Shown in pieces: positions 25,956 through 36,009 of a DNA stretch of 64,000 nt; position 1 is the stretch's first letter, and each line of letters begins with the position of its first letter. The notes under the pieces were generated by a model. That model searched no databases and was not told the DNA's origin. It saw only the letters and a program-made list of their open reading frames with translations. Origin of the DNA: Lanius collurio (taxonomy: Eukaryota; Chordata; Aves; Passeriformes; Laniidae). The translations under genes and the position numbers were made by a program. The stretch spans positions 5,159,411 through 5,223,410 of the forward strand of contig JACBWW010000047.1 of the NCBI GenBank assembly GCA_020086605.1, read 5' to 3'.

Positions 25956-25960
25956 CATAG
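25956..25960. repeat. Target-site duplication, right copy (CATAG)
   Basis: Identical to 25253-25257; abuts the CA end of the LTR exactly. Confidence 0.8.
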
Positions 25961-26189
25961 CACGGTCCGGGCACAGGGACTCGCTGGAATCCCAGCAGAG
26001 CTGCAGGAGCGCGGAAAAAGCGCTCCCCGCGGGGCGTAACCACCGGCTGCAGCAAACACGGAGCCCGGGCACGCCCACCGAGGGCCGGGGTGTTCGGATA
26101 TTCCACGTGGAAGTGGGTTTTGTCAGGCTCAGGTTCGGGAATGTTCCCTTTGGAAGGTTTCAGGAGCTCAGGGTTCATGGTTGAGCCGC

Positions 26190-26280
26190 TGCAGGAGCAT
26201 CCCCGCCCTGGCAGGGGTTGGAATGAGATGGGCGTGGCGGTGCCTTCCAACCTGAACCATTCCATGATTCTGTGATTCCA
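26190..26280 (+). mobile_element. CR1 3'-terminal fragment
   Basis: CCCTGGCAGGGGTTGGAATG and TTCCAACCTGAACCATTCCA with TGATTCTGTGATTCC tail. Adjoins the 67-bp duplication. Confidence 0.8.
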
Positions 26281-26404
26281 GGATGCTCCTGGTGAGGAGG
26301 GTCCACGCTCCAGCCCTGGTGAGGGGATTGGTGCCACTGTGATTCCAGGATGCTCCTGGTGAGGAGGGTCCTCACTCCAGCCCTGGTGAGGGGATTGGTG
26401 CCAC
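26271..26404. repeat. 67-bp direct duplication
   Basis: Two near-identical 67-bp units starting TGTGATTCCAGGATGCTCC; a single difference is obvious (CCACGCTC versus CCTCACTC). The first unit begins within the terminal TGATTCTGTGATT tail of the adjoining CR1 copy. Confidence 0.85.
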
Positions 26405-28309
26405 TGGGTTTGGGGTTCAGAGGTCCAGCTCCTGTCTGCAACTTCCAAAGGAGCATCAGAGCAAAAAGGAGCTTTTCTCTTCCCAAAAAAAGCTGGCTAC
26501 ACTCATACCTGAGCCACGGCAATGGCATCCCAGACCAGCCCTTTTAACAACTGCCCAGGCCAACAATTTCTACCCGGGTTTGTGAGAAACACTGCGGGGG
26601 AACGCACAGAGAAATGAACTTTTCCACGGAATTCCTGCAAGACAAATTCCCAGCACCACAGAAAAACCTGGCCTCATTAGGGCATTCTGTCCAGGTCTAA
26701 TTGCTCCTTGGTATCACTTCCTGGCAGGGGAAACGGGAGTGGCACCATTCCAAAGGTGGGACAGATGCCTTCACCGCTGTGCCTGCTCCTTCCCGGTGGG
26801 AGACACGGGAAAGTGGCAGAGGGAGGAGGGAGCAGGGCAGGGAGGGTGGGAGGGAGGAGCCATGGGGGCATCCAGCACCCACTGGAAGGGTGCTGTTGGA
26901 TCAGTCTTTAGCCATGGATTTTGCTCCATGCTATGGATTTTGGTCCACCCTGCTACCAAAATCCCCTTCCTCGCTCTGAGCTGCTCCTGGGTGTTTGCAA
27001 AGTGCTCGGAAAACAGAGAGGGATGGAATGTTCATCCCTCCATCCCAGGCTCGGCACTGGCAGTGTGCCCAAGGCATATCCTGAGTGCCAGGAAGGCTGC
27101 TCTCAGCATGGGAGCACAAACTGATGGTGTTCAAGCACAGTTTTCCCACCTGGAGATGTGGTTTTTCCCAAGGGATCATGAGGATCCTGAGCTGGAACTG
27201 CAGATTCTTGTACACCTCCTCCAGCCCATCGGAAAAGACATTTTTGTCCCCAAAGCTGCTCAAGGCGCCAGCCTGGGATGATCCAGCCCAAGGCAGGAGT
27301 CGTTTTGGACTTTCCAGTGTCCAAAAGATGGGGAGTCACAGCAGGGATAGAAAAGAGGAACAAACCAGCAACTCAAACACTGATTTTAATGAGAGTTTTG
27401 CAGAAACAGAGGGACAGGAGCACCCCAGGCTCGGTGCCAAGGCATGGATGGGGGCAGCACCCAGCCCAGCTGTATCCCAGGTGCCATCCCAATGTTTTCC
27501 ACTGGCAAAACCAGATGGAAATGCCCCACTCCAGTTAGAGAACTGGGTTATCCAGCTGCAGGGAGCTCACCTCAGAGGAACCCCAAAGCTCCCAAAATAA
27601 CACGGCAGAAAAGAGCTCCCAAGGGTGCTTTGAAGTGGTGCTGTGGGGCTCGTTTTGGGAAGGCAGGAGAAAGGTTGGATGAGGCCAGGAAGTCCCAGCT
27701 GACCCCCTGCAATGGGGTCTGGCCACTCAAGGACTCGCAGCCACCCCGCTGCCACCCCACTTTTGTCACAGCCCGGCCAAAACTCCATCTCCTTCTGCCG
27801 TGCTGGGCGTAGGAGGAGCCAGCACCAGGAAGAGGAAATTTAATCACCAGATCCCGATTAAACCCAGGAAAAAACAAGGAGGGGGTGGGACTAGTGGCGG
27901 CTCGTGTAGCCCCGACCCATCTGCTCCGATATTTCTCGCTCAGCCTCTTTTCCAAAGGGTGTTCCAACGGGAGATGACCACTGTGGTGGTGTTGGTGGCC
28001 ACCATCTCTGGGTGCTCTTCATGTCCATCCCTGTCCTGTTGTGCTGTTGCTCCTGGTACCCCATTTTCCTAACCCTGCACCCCAGCCAGGCAGCACAACC
28101 CCAGGGTGGGATGCTCCGTCAATCCATGGGGTTTGAGGGAACACAGCCCCCTTTTTCTGGTGTTGGGTGCTGTGGGAAGCTTGGGAGCCGCTCTCTGACT
28201 GCGGTTACCTCAAGAAATCAGAGTTTAGCATTTTCCTTCGTGTCAGCTGCCCAGTGTGCAAGGGAAGGAAGGGTTCGAGTGCGCCCATCACCACCGGGCT
28301 GGGTGGGTG
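26405..28309. other. Upstream flank of the promoter minisatellite
   Basis: Unique-looking sequence with the G-rich tract at 26815. No gene or named interspersed repeat seen. Confidence 0.55.
26815..26865 (+). other. G-rich tract with quadruplex potential
   Basis: At least seven GGG blocks separated by 1-4 nt (GGGAGGAGGGAGCAGGGCAG, then GGGAGGGTGGGAGGG). This satisfies the usual G-quadruplex pattern. It lies 2 kb upstream of the CpG island. Confidence 0.6.
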
Positions 28310-28850
28310 TGATTTTCATAAGCACTGCCCCTTGCACGGGGACAGTCACACCCCCTCCCATGTTTTGCACAAGGGCACCACTCTGTGACAATTTATTTGC
28401 ACGAGCACTGTCCCTTGCAGAAGGGTCATTCCGCCCCCAATATTCTGAACAAGGACACCCTTCTGTGCACGTTTATTTTGCACCAACCCTGCCCCTTGCA
28501 CGGGGACAGCCATACCCCATGCTTTGCACAACTCCCCCAGTGCACGCTCGTTTTGCACAAGCCCTGCCCCTTGCACAAGGACGGTCACACCTCACTGTGT
28601 TTTGCACAAGGACACCCCTCTGTGCACACTTGTTTTGCACCAGGACACCCCTCTATGCACACTTGTTTTGCACAAGGACACCCCTCTGTGCACACTTGTT
28701 TCGCACAAGGACAGTCACACCTCGCCGTGTTTTGCACAAGGACACCCCTCTGTGCACACTTGTTTTGCACCAGGACACCCCTCTGTGCACACTTGTTTTG
28801 CACAAAGACGGTCACACCCCGCCGTGTTTTGCACATTCGCACGCTCCCCG
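28310..28850. repeat. Higher-order minisatellite upstream of the CpG island
   Basis: Tandem units of 33 bp (TTTTGCACAAGGACACCCCT and continuing to CACACTTG) and 31 bp (the GGTCACACCTC variant). From about 28553 to 28845 they are arranged roughly A-B-B-B-A-B-B-A, with more degenerate units upstream to about 28310. Because 33 is a multiple of three, long stop-free frames run through it on both strands; they are not genes. Confidence 0.85.
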
Positions 28851-29069
28851 CCGTGCACATCTGTTCTGCCCGCGCACCGCCCCTTGCACAAACACACTCC
28901 CGCCCGCTCCCCCGTCCCTGCCGCCCGCACCGCTCCCGTCCCACCCCTCCCCACGTGTTTTACACGAGCATCTCCCCCATCCCTTCCCCCCTCCCTTCCC
29001 CTCCCCGCACTCCCCGCTCCCGCCCCTCCGCTGGGCCACGCCCCCGGCCGCGCCCATGACCACGCCCCG

Positions 29070-29077
29070 TGACGTCA
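29070..29077. promoter_or_regulatory. Perfect cAMP-response element TGACGTCA
   Basis: An 8-bp palindromic CRE in the GC-rich promoter core, flanked by GC boxes. CREB/ATF-family binding is established for this motif. Its position about 100 bp before the first candidate donor fits a proximal promoter site. Confidence 0.6.
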
Positions 29078-29099
29078 GCGCGGGCGGGCACGCGCGGCC

Positions 29100-29326
29100 C
29101 GTGCTGGCGGCGGCGCGGGAGCGCGGCGGGGCTGGGTCCCGGTGGTCGCGGTGCCGGAGCGGGCGCAGGTGAGAGCCGGGAGCGGGCGAGCCCGGGGCTA
29201 CCGAGGGCGGCAGCGGCTCCCCCCGGGCTCCCGGGGCCGCCGGGATAAAGTTTGGAGCGGCGGCGGTGGCGGTGGAGGGTCGGGGCTGAGGCAGCGGCGG
29301 AGCCCGGGGAGGCGGCTGGGGAGAGG
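29100..29326 (+). other. SH3BP4: Probable non-coding first exon of SH3BP4 (two alternative donors)
   Basis: GC-rich leader with no ATG. Candidate donors are GCGCAG/GTGAGA at 29168/29169 and AGAGG/GTGAGTAT at 29326/29327; the second is the stronger match to the consensus. The start is approximate, because no TATA or clear initiator fixes it. It would splice to the acceptor at 50858. Confidence 0.5.
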
Positions 29327-29339
29327 GTGAGTATGAGTA

Positions 29340-29675
29340 GGACTCTGTGTAAGTGTCCTGTGACACCGCGTGTGCTTGTGACCGTAAGTGTGCCCCGTGT
29401 GACTGTGTGTGCAAGCGTGTGTGACACTGTGTGAGTGTCCCGTGTGTGTGTGTATGTCAGTATGGCTGTGTCGTGTGCCCTCTGCGTGCCGGCGTGTGCG
29501 CCGGGCTGGCTGTCGTGTGTGGCTGTGCATGTCGCATGTGCCCTGTGTGTGTAGTGTGTGTCCCCTGTGTGTGTGACTGCGTGTGTGTAATGTGTCCCCG
29601 GTGTGGCTCTGTAGGTCCCCTGTGTGTGTGACTGTGTGTGTGTAGTGTGTCCCCTGTGTGTGTGNCCGTGTCCCC
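29340..29675. repeat. Imperfect (GT)n microsatellite with one ambiguous base
   Basis: GTGTGT blocks interspersed with CCCC/CCTGTG spacers, just after the second candidate donor, so it lies in intron 1. Base 29665 is N in this sequence. Length variation and assembly uncertainty are likely. Confidence 0.85.
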
Positions 29676-30894
29676 GTTCCCTGGGGGACGCGGCGTGGCG
29701 GGCGGGCAGCGCCGTGCCAGCCTCCTCTCTGGGGGTGCGCGCCTGCCCCTCGTCCCCGGGTCCCGCTGGCACTGCCACGAGGGGTGGGGACGGTGGGCAC
29801 CGGCTCGCAGCGTTGTCACCCTGCTGGTGTCACCCTTCTCGGTGTCCCGCAGCCGGGGCGGAGGGAGCGGGGTGGCTCCTCTTCTGGGACGTCCCGGGAG
29901 TTCTGGGCTGTTTGGAGCAGCATTCCAGCGGCTGTGCCTGGCATTCATTTTCCAGGAGGATTTTCCCAGCTGGGGCTCGCCGAGGGGTCGCTGACCTCGT
30001 TGCTCCTTGCTGGCTGCCCGGGGGGATGCTTTGGAAAGCGAGGGATGCTTTGCAGGGCTGGGTTTTCCAGCTGTTGCCCCCGGGACGGAGTTGTGCGGGT
30101 GTGTGATGTGCTGCAGCCTCGGGCTCCCAGGAATACCCATTTTTGGGATCTCTGGCTGTTCAGGAGTTACTTAGGCTCAGCATAACTTTGGTACCGAGGG
30201 GGGCAGAGCGGTGACCGTGCTGTTGTTTTGTGTTTCTGCCCAAATTAAACCACGTGGCATCGAAGCCCCCAAAACCCAGAGGAGCCTGTGGGATGTGGCA
30301 TCAGGTGGATGCAAATTCCTCGCGCAGCATTCCCGCTCTGGAATGCCCATCACTGCCTTCCCCCTCCCCGAGCCCGTCCTTCCTGGCTGATGCTCCCTGA
30401 GATTTGCAATGATTAAGTTTTGGCTGTTAATTAATATATACATTACAAGTTAATAATTGAGTTACGCTGAAAGGAGCAGCAGCTCGGGCGGGAGGTGGAG
30501 AGGGGGGTGTGTTGTGTTGACAGCTGTGTCTGGATGCCGAGACTCTGGAATAAGGATTCATCCCTGATTTCCTCGCAGCGGGATGCTTAGATTTGCCTTA
30601 AAGCAAAAAATTCCTTGGTGATGAGAGCAAAGTCCTCCTGGGACAGCCTGCAGCTCCGACAGGGCTTAGAGGTGGGTTTGGCACTTGGGTTAATGCTGGG
30701 ATTTGATGACTTCAGAGAGCTTTTCCAAAGTAAATAATTCTGGGATCCTCGGAACGGTTGCGTCTCCTCCTGGCTCTCACTCCCGCACAGCAGCGTCCGT
30801 ACCCGACCCTGCCAAGGGACAGCATCTCTGGTGGCAGCTCTTCCCTCCTGTTCTGCTTTTTCCTTCTTTCCTCCTTTATTCTTGTCCTGACAAG

Positions 30895-31018
30895 CTGGGG
30901 CTGCCCCATCCCTGGAAGTTTTGGATGGGGCTTGGAGCAACCCTGGCCTGGTGGAAGGTGTCCCTATCCTTGAGGTGAACTTTAAGGTCCTTTCCAACCC
31001 AATCCACCCATGATTCCC
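30895..31018 (+). mobile_element. CR1 LINE 3' fragment (intron 1)
   Basis: GATGGGGCTTGGAGCAACCC, then AAGGTCCTTTCCAACCCAAT and CCATGATTCCC tail. Confidence 0.8.
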
Positions 31019-31831
31019 TGAGGATTCCCTCACCTTTCCAGGGTCTCCATGTTCTTCCCACTGTGAGCTTTACCCCCCTCCCCCCCCCGGTCTCTCTTAG
31101 CGAGAGAATTCCCACTTTTCTCATGACCCCCCATCCCACAGACCCACAGCCTCCTCTGAGCCCATCCCGTCCTGGCTGGGGAATTTTGCAGGCAGAGATG
31201 CCAGCTTTCCATGGATTTATATTTCCAAAATAACCCCATCTGGGCCGTGGAAGGGAATGTGCTCTTCAAAAATAGCAGCTTCGTTACTTTTAATCAACTA
31301 AAGCCGGAGCAGCGTGGAGCGATTGCAGCCGCTGCTCGGCATCCTCGTTACGCTCTCCTTTAATGAGAGGGGAGCTATTTGTGAAGCTAAAATATTTATT
31401 TTAGCCTGGTGGGGTTGCTCTCAAGAGCCTGTGTGGATGGTAAGGAGGTCGTTTAGACACAGTGTGGGGTTTAGTTGTTTTTTTTTTTTAAAGGGAAAAA
31501 CATTTAAATACGGCAAGAGGCTTTTTCATGGCCGGGGTTGTGTGTGAGGAGGGAGCTGGCAGCTGGAGAGGTCGGGACATGCAGGGGAATTTGCATCCTC
31601 CTCAGTCTTCTCATTTCCAAGTGGTCTGGGAGTTGTGTCGCCTCCTGGCTCCGTGGGTGGATTTTGGACGGCGGCTGGCACAGGAGCAAATGCAAATAAC
31701 CTCACCTCAGAGCCTCTCAGGTTTGGCACCTGCCTTTTCTTTCCTGCCCAAAATTCGTCCTGAAAGCACCTGAGCTTTGAGGGCTGCCCCAAAGGCTGCC
31801 CAGGAGCTGGTGAGGGGCTGAGATGGGTTTT

Positions 31832-32110
31832 CATGGAATCTCCTGATTTGGAAGGGACTCACCAGGATCATGGAATCCAACCCCTGGCCCTGCCCAGACA
31901 CCCCAACACCCCCACCCTGGGCATCCCTGGCAGCGCTGTCCCATCGCTCCTGGAGCTCTGGCAGCCTCGGGGCCGTGCCCATTCCCTGGGGCAGTGCCCA
32001 GCACCCTCTGGGGGAAGAACCTTTCACTGATACCCAGCCTGACCCTGCCCTGGCACAGCTCCAGCCATTCCCTGGGTGCTGTCCCTGGGCACAGAGAGAG
32101 GGGGTGGCAA
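31832..32110 (-). mobile_element. CR1 LINE 3' fragment (intron 1)
   Basis: Antisense copy of the GAGCTCCAGGAGCGATGGGA type subfamily: CTGCCCAGACACCCCAACAC and AGCACCCTCTGGGGGAAGAA are visible. Confidence 0.85.
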
Positions 32111-32235
32111 CACCCAGGAAGGTTTTGCAGCCAATTGTTGACTTCCTCAGTGACCAGGGATGAGTCGGCTTCCTAAGGAGGGGATCAACCCACTGTAAAG
32201 TGGATTTCTGCTTCTTAACTGGGACATCTTAATTA

Positions 32236-32490
32236 GAGCCCCTCTGGGAGAGCCAGGCTGGGAGAGCTGGGGGTGCTCACCTGGAGAGGAGAAGGCTCCA
32301 GGGAGAGCTCAGAGCCCCTTGCAGGGCCTGAAGGGGCTCCAGGAGAGCTGGAGAGGGACTGGGGACAAGGGCTGGAGGGACAGGACACAGGGAATGGCTT
32401 CCCAGTGCCAGAGGGCAGGGCTGGATGGGATATTGGGCAGGAATTGTTCCCTGGGAGGTGGTGGCACAGGGTGCCCACAAGGTGTGGGTA
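32236..32490 (+). mobile_element. CR1 LINE fragment lacking its 3' tail (intron 1)
   Basis: Sense copy with AGAAGGCTCCAGGGAGAGCT, GGACAGGACACAGGGAATGG and GGATATTGGGCAGGAATTGT. It stops within the GGCACAGGGTGCCC core, so its 3' end is missing, unlike most other copies. Confidence 0.85.
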
Positions 32491-33907
32491 CTGCTGGGGT
32501 CCCCTGCCCTCCAGACAGTGCCCTGCTGGGATGGGGGAGGCATCTCCAGTGTCAGCACCAGCTCAGGACCCTTCTAAGCTGCTTCCAAAATTTGCAGGGG
32601 GAGATTTAAAAGCACGGGGTGTGTCCCAGAGCTGAGTGGAGGATGCTTCCTGTGGCTCCCTCCTGGCGAACAATCCCTGGAGGGGCCGGCTCTTGGGCAC
32701 AGGGCTGGCATTGTCCAGGGGCCTCGGCAGCGCCGTGCCAGCCTTGGCTGGGACAGGGAGCACGTGGCTCTGCCGGAGCTGGCACAGGGAAAAATCCCTC
32801 TTGGACTTGGAAAGGAGCAGGAGAAACCCTGGGCTGCTCCTGGTAGAGGCAGTGGGGCCGAGTCCTGTCCCTAAAGGAGCTGAAGGGTTGGTGTCACCGA
32901 GCTGTGGGGACACCAGGGCAGCTTTGCTGGTACTTACAGGGCTGCAGGGTTGGTGTAAATTCAGAAGGACTCGCAGCCCCAGCTGGCTTTGTGGCCACAC
33001 ATAAATAATGTTTGGGATTTTAGGAAGGGGAGAGAGGAGAAGGCTCTTGCAGGACCTGCAGCTTTGGCAGTGCGTGTCCTGACAAGTCCCTCTGCTGCCC
33101 AAACCAGGCGGAAGGACTCACTCCCAGCAGCTCAGAGCTGGTTTTTAGTGCCCAGGCGATGTCCCAGTTCCATTAACACCATGCTGAAGGATCACATTGA
33201 GGATACCTATGGCATCTCCCCCCTCCTGTGGTCCTCCTTGCAGCCCGGGGGCCCTGATTTCCCCCGGTGCTGCTGGGAGTGATTTCCGTGTATTTCTGCT
33301 CCCGGGGGCTCCTAAGGAAAAGTGTGGGAGTGTGGACAGGGATGTGTGTGGCTGGCTCCTGGCACCAGGGACTGCAGGAGCACATGGCACACCCCTGCTG
33401 CCTTGAGGGGGGCTGGGGGTCCAGGTGTTTCCCAGGGTGAAGTCAGTTTTTCACGGATCAAAGAGCGGGCCATAAAACTTCCAGCTCTTTCCTCCTGGCC
33501 CTGGAGTCTCTTTTTTCCCCTCTGCTGGGGAAGGTGGCATTTTGGGTGGGTCACACATTTTTGGGAGGGATCACTCAGTGTGCCACAAGCAGCATTCCCT
33601 GGATTTAATCCCTTTTTTTTTTGGTGGCCAAGCTGCTGCCCCTCCAGTGGGAACCCCTTGAGCAGTGCCCCCCATCCCTCAGGATGTTTCTGTTTTGAAC
33701 CTGCCAATTCTGTGTGGATTTGTGTGAGGGGTTATTTTCGGTGCTCGGAGGCACCATTCCCATTCTCATTCCCAGCTGGCATATCAGTGCTCTCATTCCC
33801 CAGCTCCTGGGGCTAAAGAAGTGTTCCTGCTTTTCCCTGTGTAAGTGGGTGTTCCTGCTCCACCCTGGGGAGAGGTGGGGTCACATCCCTGATCCATTTT
33901 ATAGGGC

Positions 33908-34120
33908 CATCACAGAATCCCAGATTGGTTTGGGCTGGAGGGACATTAAAGCCCATCCCATCCCATGGGCAGGGACACCTCCCACTATCCCAAAGCTGCT
34001 CCCAGCCCCAATGTCCAGCCTGGCCTTGGGCACTGCCAGGGATCCAGGGGCAGCCACAGCTGCTCTGGGCACCCTGTGCCAGGGCCTGCCCACCCTCCCA
34101 GGGAACAATTCCTGCCCAAT
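33908..34120 (-). mobile_element. CR1 LINE 3' fragment (intron 1), left arm of inverted pair
   Basis: Antisense copy from ATCACAGAATCCCAGATTGG to CAATTCCTGCCCAAT. Near-perfect reverse complement of the copy starting at 34268. Confidence 0.9.
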
Positions 34121-34267
34121 GTTCAGTTTCTTTCAGTTTGAGAGAAAAGCTTTGTAGTCTCAAACATCTGAATATTAAAATACAAAGGTGGAAGGTGGCC
34201 CAGCCACTTATTTTGTAATCACTCCTGTGTTCCTCCTGAGTGAAATGCCTTCAAAAAGAGAGTTGGT

Positions 34268-34490
34268 TTAGATGGGATATTGGGCAGGAATTGTTCCCTG
34301 GGAGGGTGGGCAGGCCCTGGCACAGGGTGCCCAGAGCAGCTGTGGCTGCCCCTGGATCCCTGGCAGTGCCCAAGGTTGGACATTGGGGCTGGGAGCAGCC
34401 TGGGACAGTGGGAGGTGTCCCAGCCATGGCAGGGGGTGGAATGGGATGAGCTTTGGGGTCCTTTCCAACTCAAACCACTTTGAGATTGGG
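34268..34490 (+). mobile_element. CR1 LINE 3' fragment (intron 1), right arm of inverted pair
   Basis: Sense copy starting GATGGGATATTGGGCAGGAA. It carries a 5-nt deletion (GCCCAAGGTTGGACATTG) relative to other copies and ends near TTGAGATTGGGTGA. Confidence 0.9.
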
Positions 34491-34574
34491 TGATTTTGCA
34501 TCATCTGGGTGCTGTTTGTGTAAGTTGGAGGGATGGTGATGCACATCTGGTTTGTAGTCCCATTAAATGATAGG

Positions 34575-34622
34575 GAAAACTTTAATAATAACAACAATAA
34601 TATTAATATAATTAATAATATT
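34575..34622. repeat. AT-rich microsatellite (TAATAATAACAACAATAATAT type)
   Basis: Short TAA/CAA/ATT tract in intron 1. Confidence 0.8.
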
Positions 34623-36009
34623 GTGAAAGCCTTTCCTTTTCACTGTTCTCTGCATTCTCTGGAGTTGCTTCCTCTCCTGCCCCACGGGAGAGTCACCCCT
34701 GGGACCATCCCATCATTTCCAAGAGGGGAATCGCTGCCACGGAGCCAAACCAGATGTTTTCCAGCTGACTCCAGAAAATGTTGACCCAGCAAGGACTCCT
34801 GGCTGTGGTGTGGGGTTGGGAGGCTGCCCTGCTCATCCCCTGCTTCCCTCTCTCCGGGGGTAAATCCGCCTGCCGCCGTTCTCCTGCAGTCCCTGGCCAC
34901 TCTGCCCGGGTAAAGTGCTTTAGGTCACCCCTATAAAGCATTTCAGGTCAGTTTTGGGGGCAGGGCTGGCGTGGTGTGTGGCCTTGTTTGAGCAGCCGCC
35001 GGCTGTTTCCTTAGGAACAGGGAGAGAAGGCTTTTTGGGACGGGAACAATGGTGTGGCGCCGGCCGGGTCAGCGCAGAGCAGCGGGGCTGGAGGTGTTTT
35101 AGTGGGCACTGCTGCTGGAAGCACTGATCCTAAAGGTCTTCTGCACCCTGAATTGTGACTCTGGGATAAGTCTGAGAGTGGGTTTGGTTGGATTTCTCAG
35201 CGTGTCCGGCATCCATCGCTCTGCTTGGTGTGGTGGGGGAAGATGCTCCAGTTATCCATCTAAAAACACCTCCACAGGTAAAGGGTGGAGAAGGAGAGCC
35301 CAAAAGGAGCAGGAACTGGAATAACGGATGCAGTGGTCACACAGGGAGTTCAGAGCAAAGTCTCCCAAGTCTCACCCACCTCTGGGACTTGAGAGCGATC
35401 CAGCCCAGCTCGTGTGGTTGTGGGAGATGTGAAATCCTTAATTCCTGCCTCATTCCCTGCTGCAGCTCCGTGCTCTTGGCTCACATCCGTTCCCAGAGTG
35501 GCCCGGGGGCAGGCTGGGTCCCTCTGTGCAGAGGCTGCCACGGCTAAAATTAAACAAAGAGAAACTTCCCATTTTTTTTGTGAGTGCTCCAGCTTCCGGA
35601 AAATGGCAGCGTGCTGGAGGCAGGCAAACAAAACAAGGCAGCCCTGGCCAGAAAAAAACCTCCTCACCTCTGAGGCATTTCCTTGCTTTCTTTCCCCCCC
35701 CTTCTCCAGCCTCTCTCCCTCCCCATCCTGGCTGCTCCATAGAAAAGCTGCCATCAGATTAGGGCTCCCGGGGTGGGGTTGCTCTGGGAAGGCTGCATGG
35801 AAAGCCAGCCTTGGGAATCACTCTGCTCCCTCCCCCAAGTCCCCTCCCTGCTTCTTTTGCCAAAAACATCCTCAGTGGGTTTTTTTGGGTGTGGCTGTGC
35901 CTTTGGGGTGGGTTGAGCTGTGGGGATCCGTAAGGAGGCGCAGGGAATAGTTCCCAATGGGCCTGGGAACGACTGGTCCTTGCAGTGGATAAGGTTTGGG
36001 GTGGGAAGA

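Larger units (their letters stand above)
28850..29340 (+). promoter_or_regulatory. CpG-island promoter, probable SH3BP4 promoter
   Basis: The densest CpG stretch in the window. It is TATA-less at the core, with repeated CCACGCCC/GGGCGG-type GC boxes around 29030-29100 and a perfect TGACGTCA element at 29070-29077. Two plus-strand donors follow (29168/29169 and 29326/29327) and there is no ATG between the island core and either donor, as expected for a non-coding leader exon. A GT-rich microsatellite bounds it downstream and a minisatellite bounds it upstream. Assignment to SH3BP4 rests on strand, position and absence of a competing island. Confidence 0.7.

Noticed and set aside
28012..29172. 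386-codon plus-strand open frame with repeated Cys/His/Thr blocks
   Set aside because: Runs through the 31/33-bp minisatellite and into the CpG island; the frame is kept open by a 33-bp unit.
29142..29800. Cys/Val-rich or His/Thr-rich frames in the GT-rich tract
   Set aside because: Translations of (GT)n repeats; one crosses the ambiguous base.
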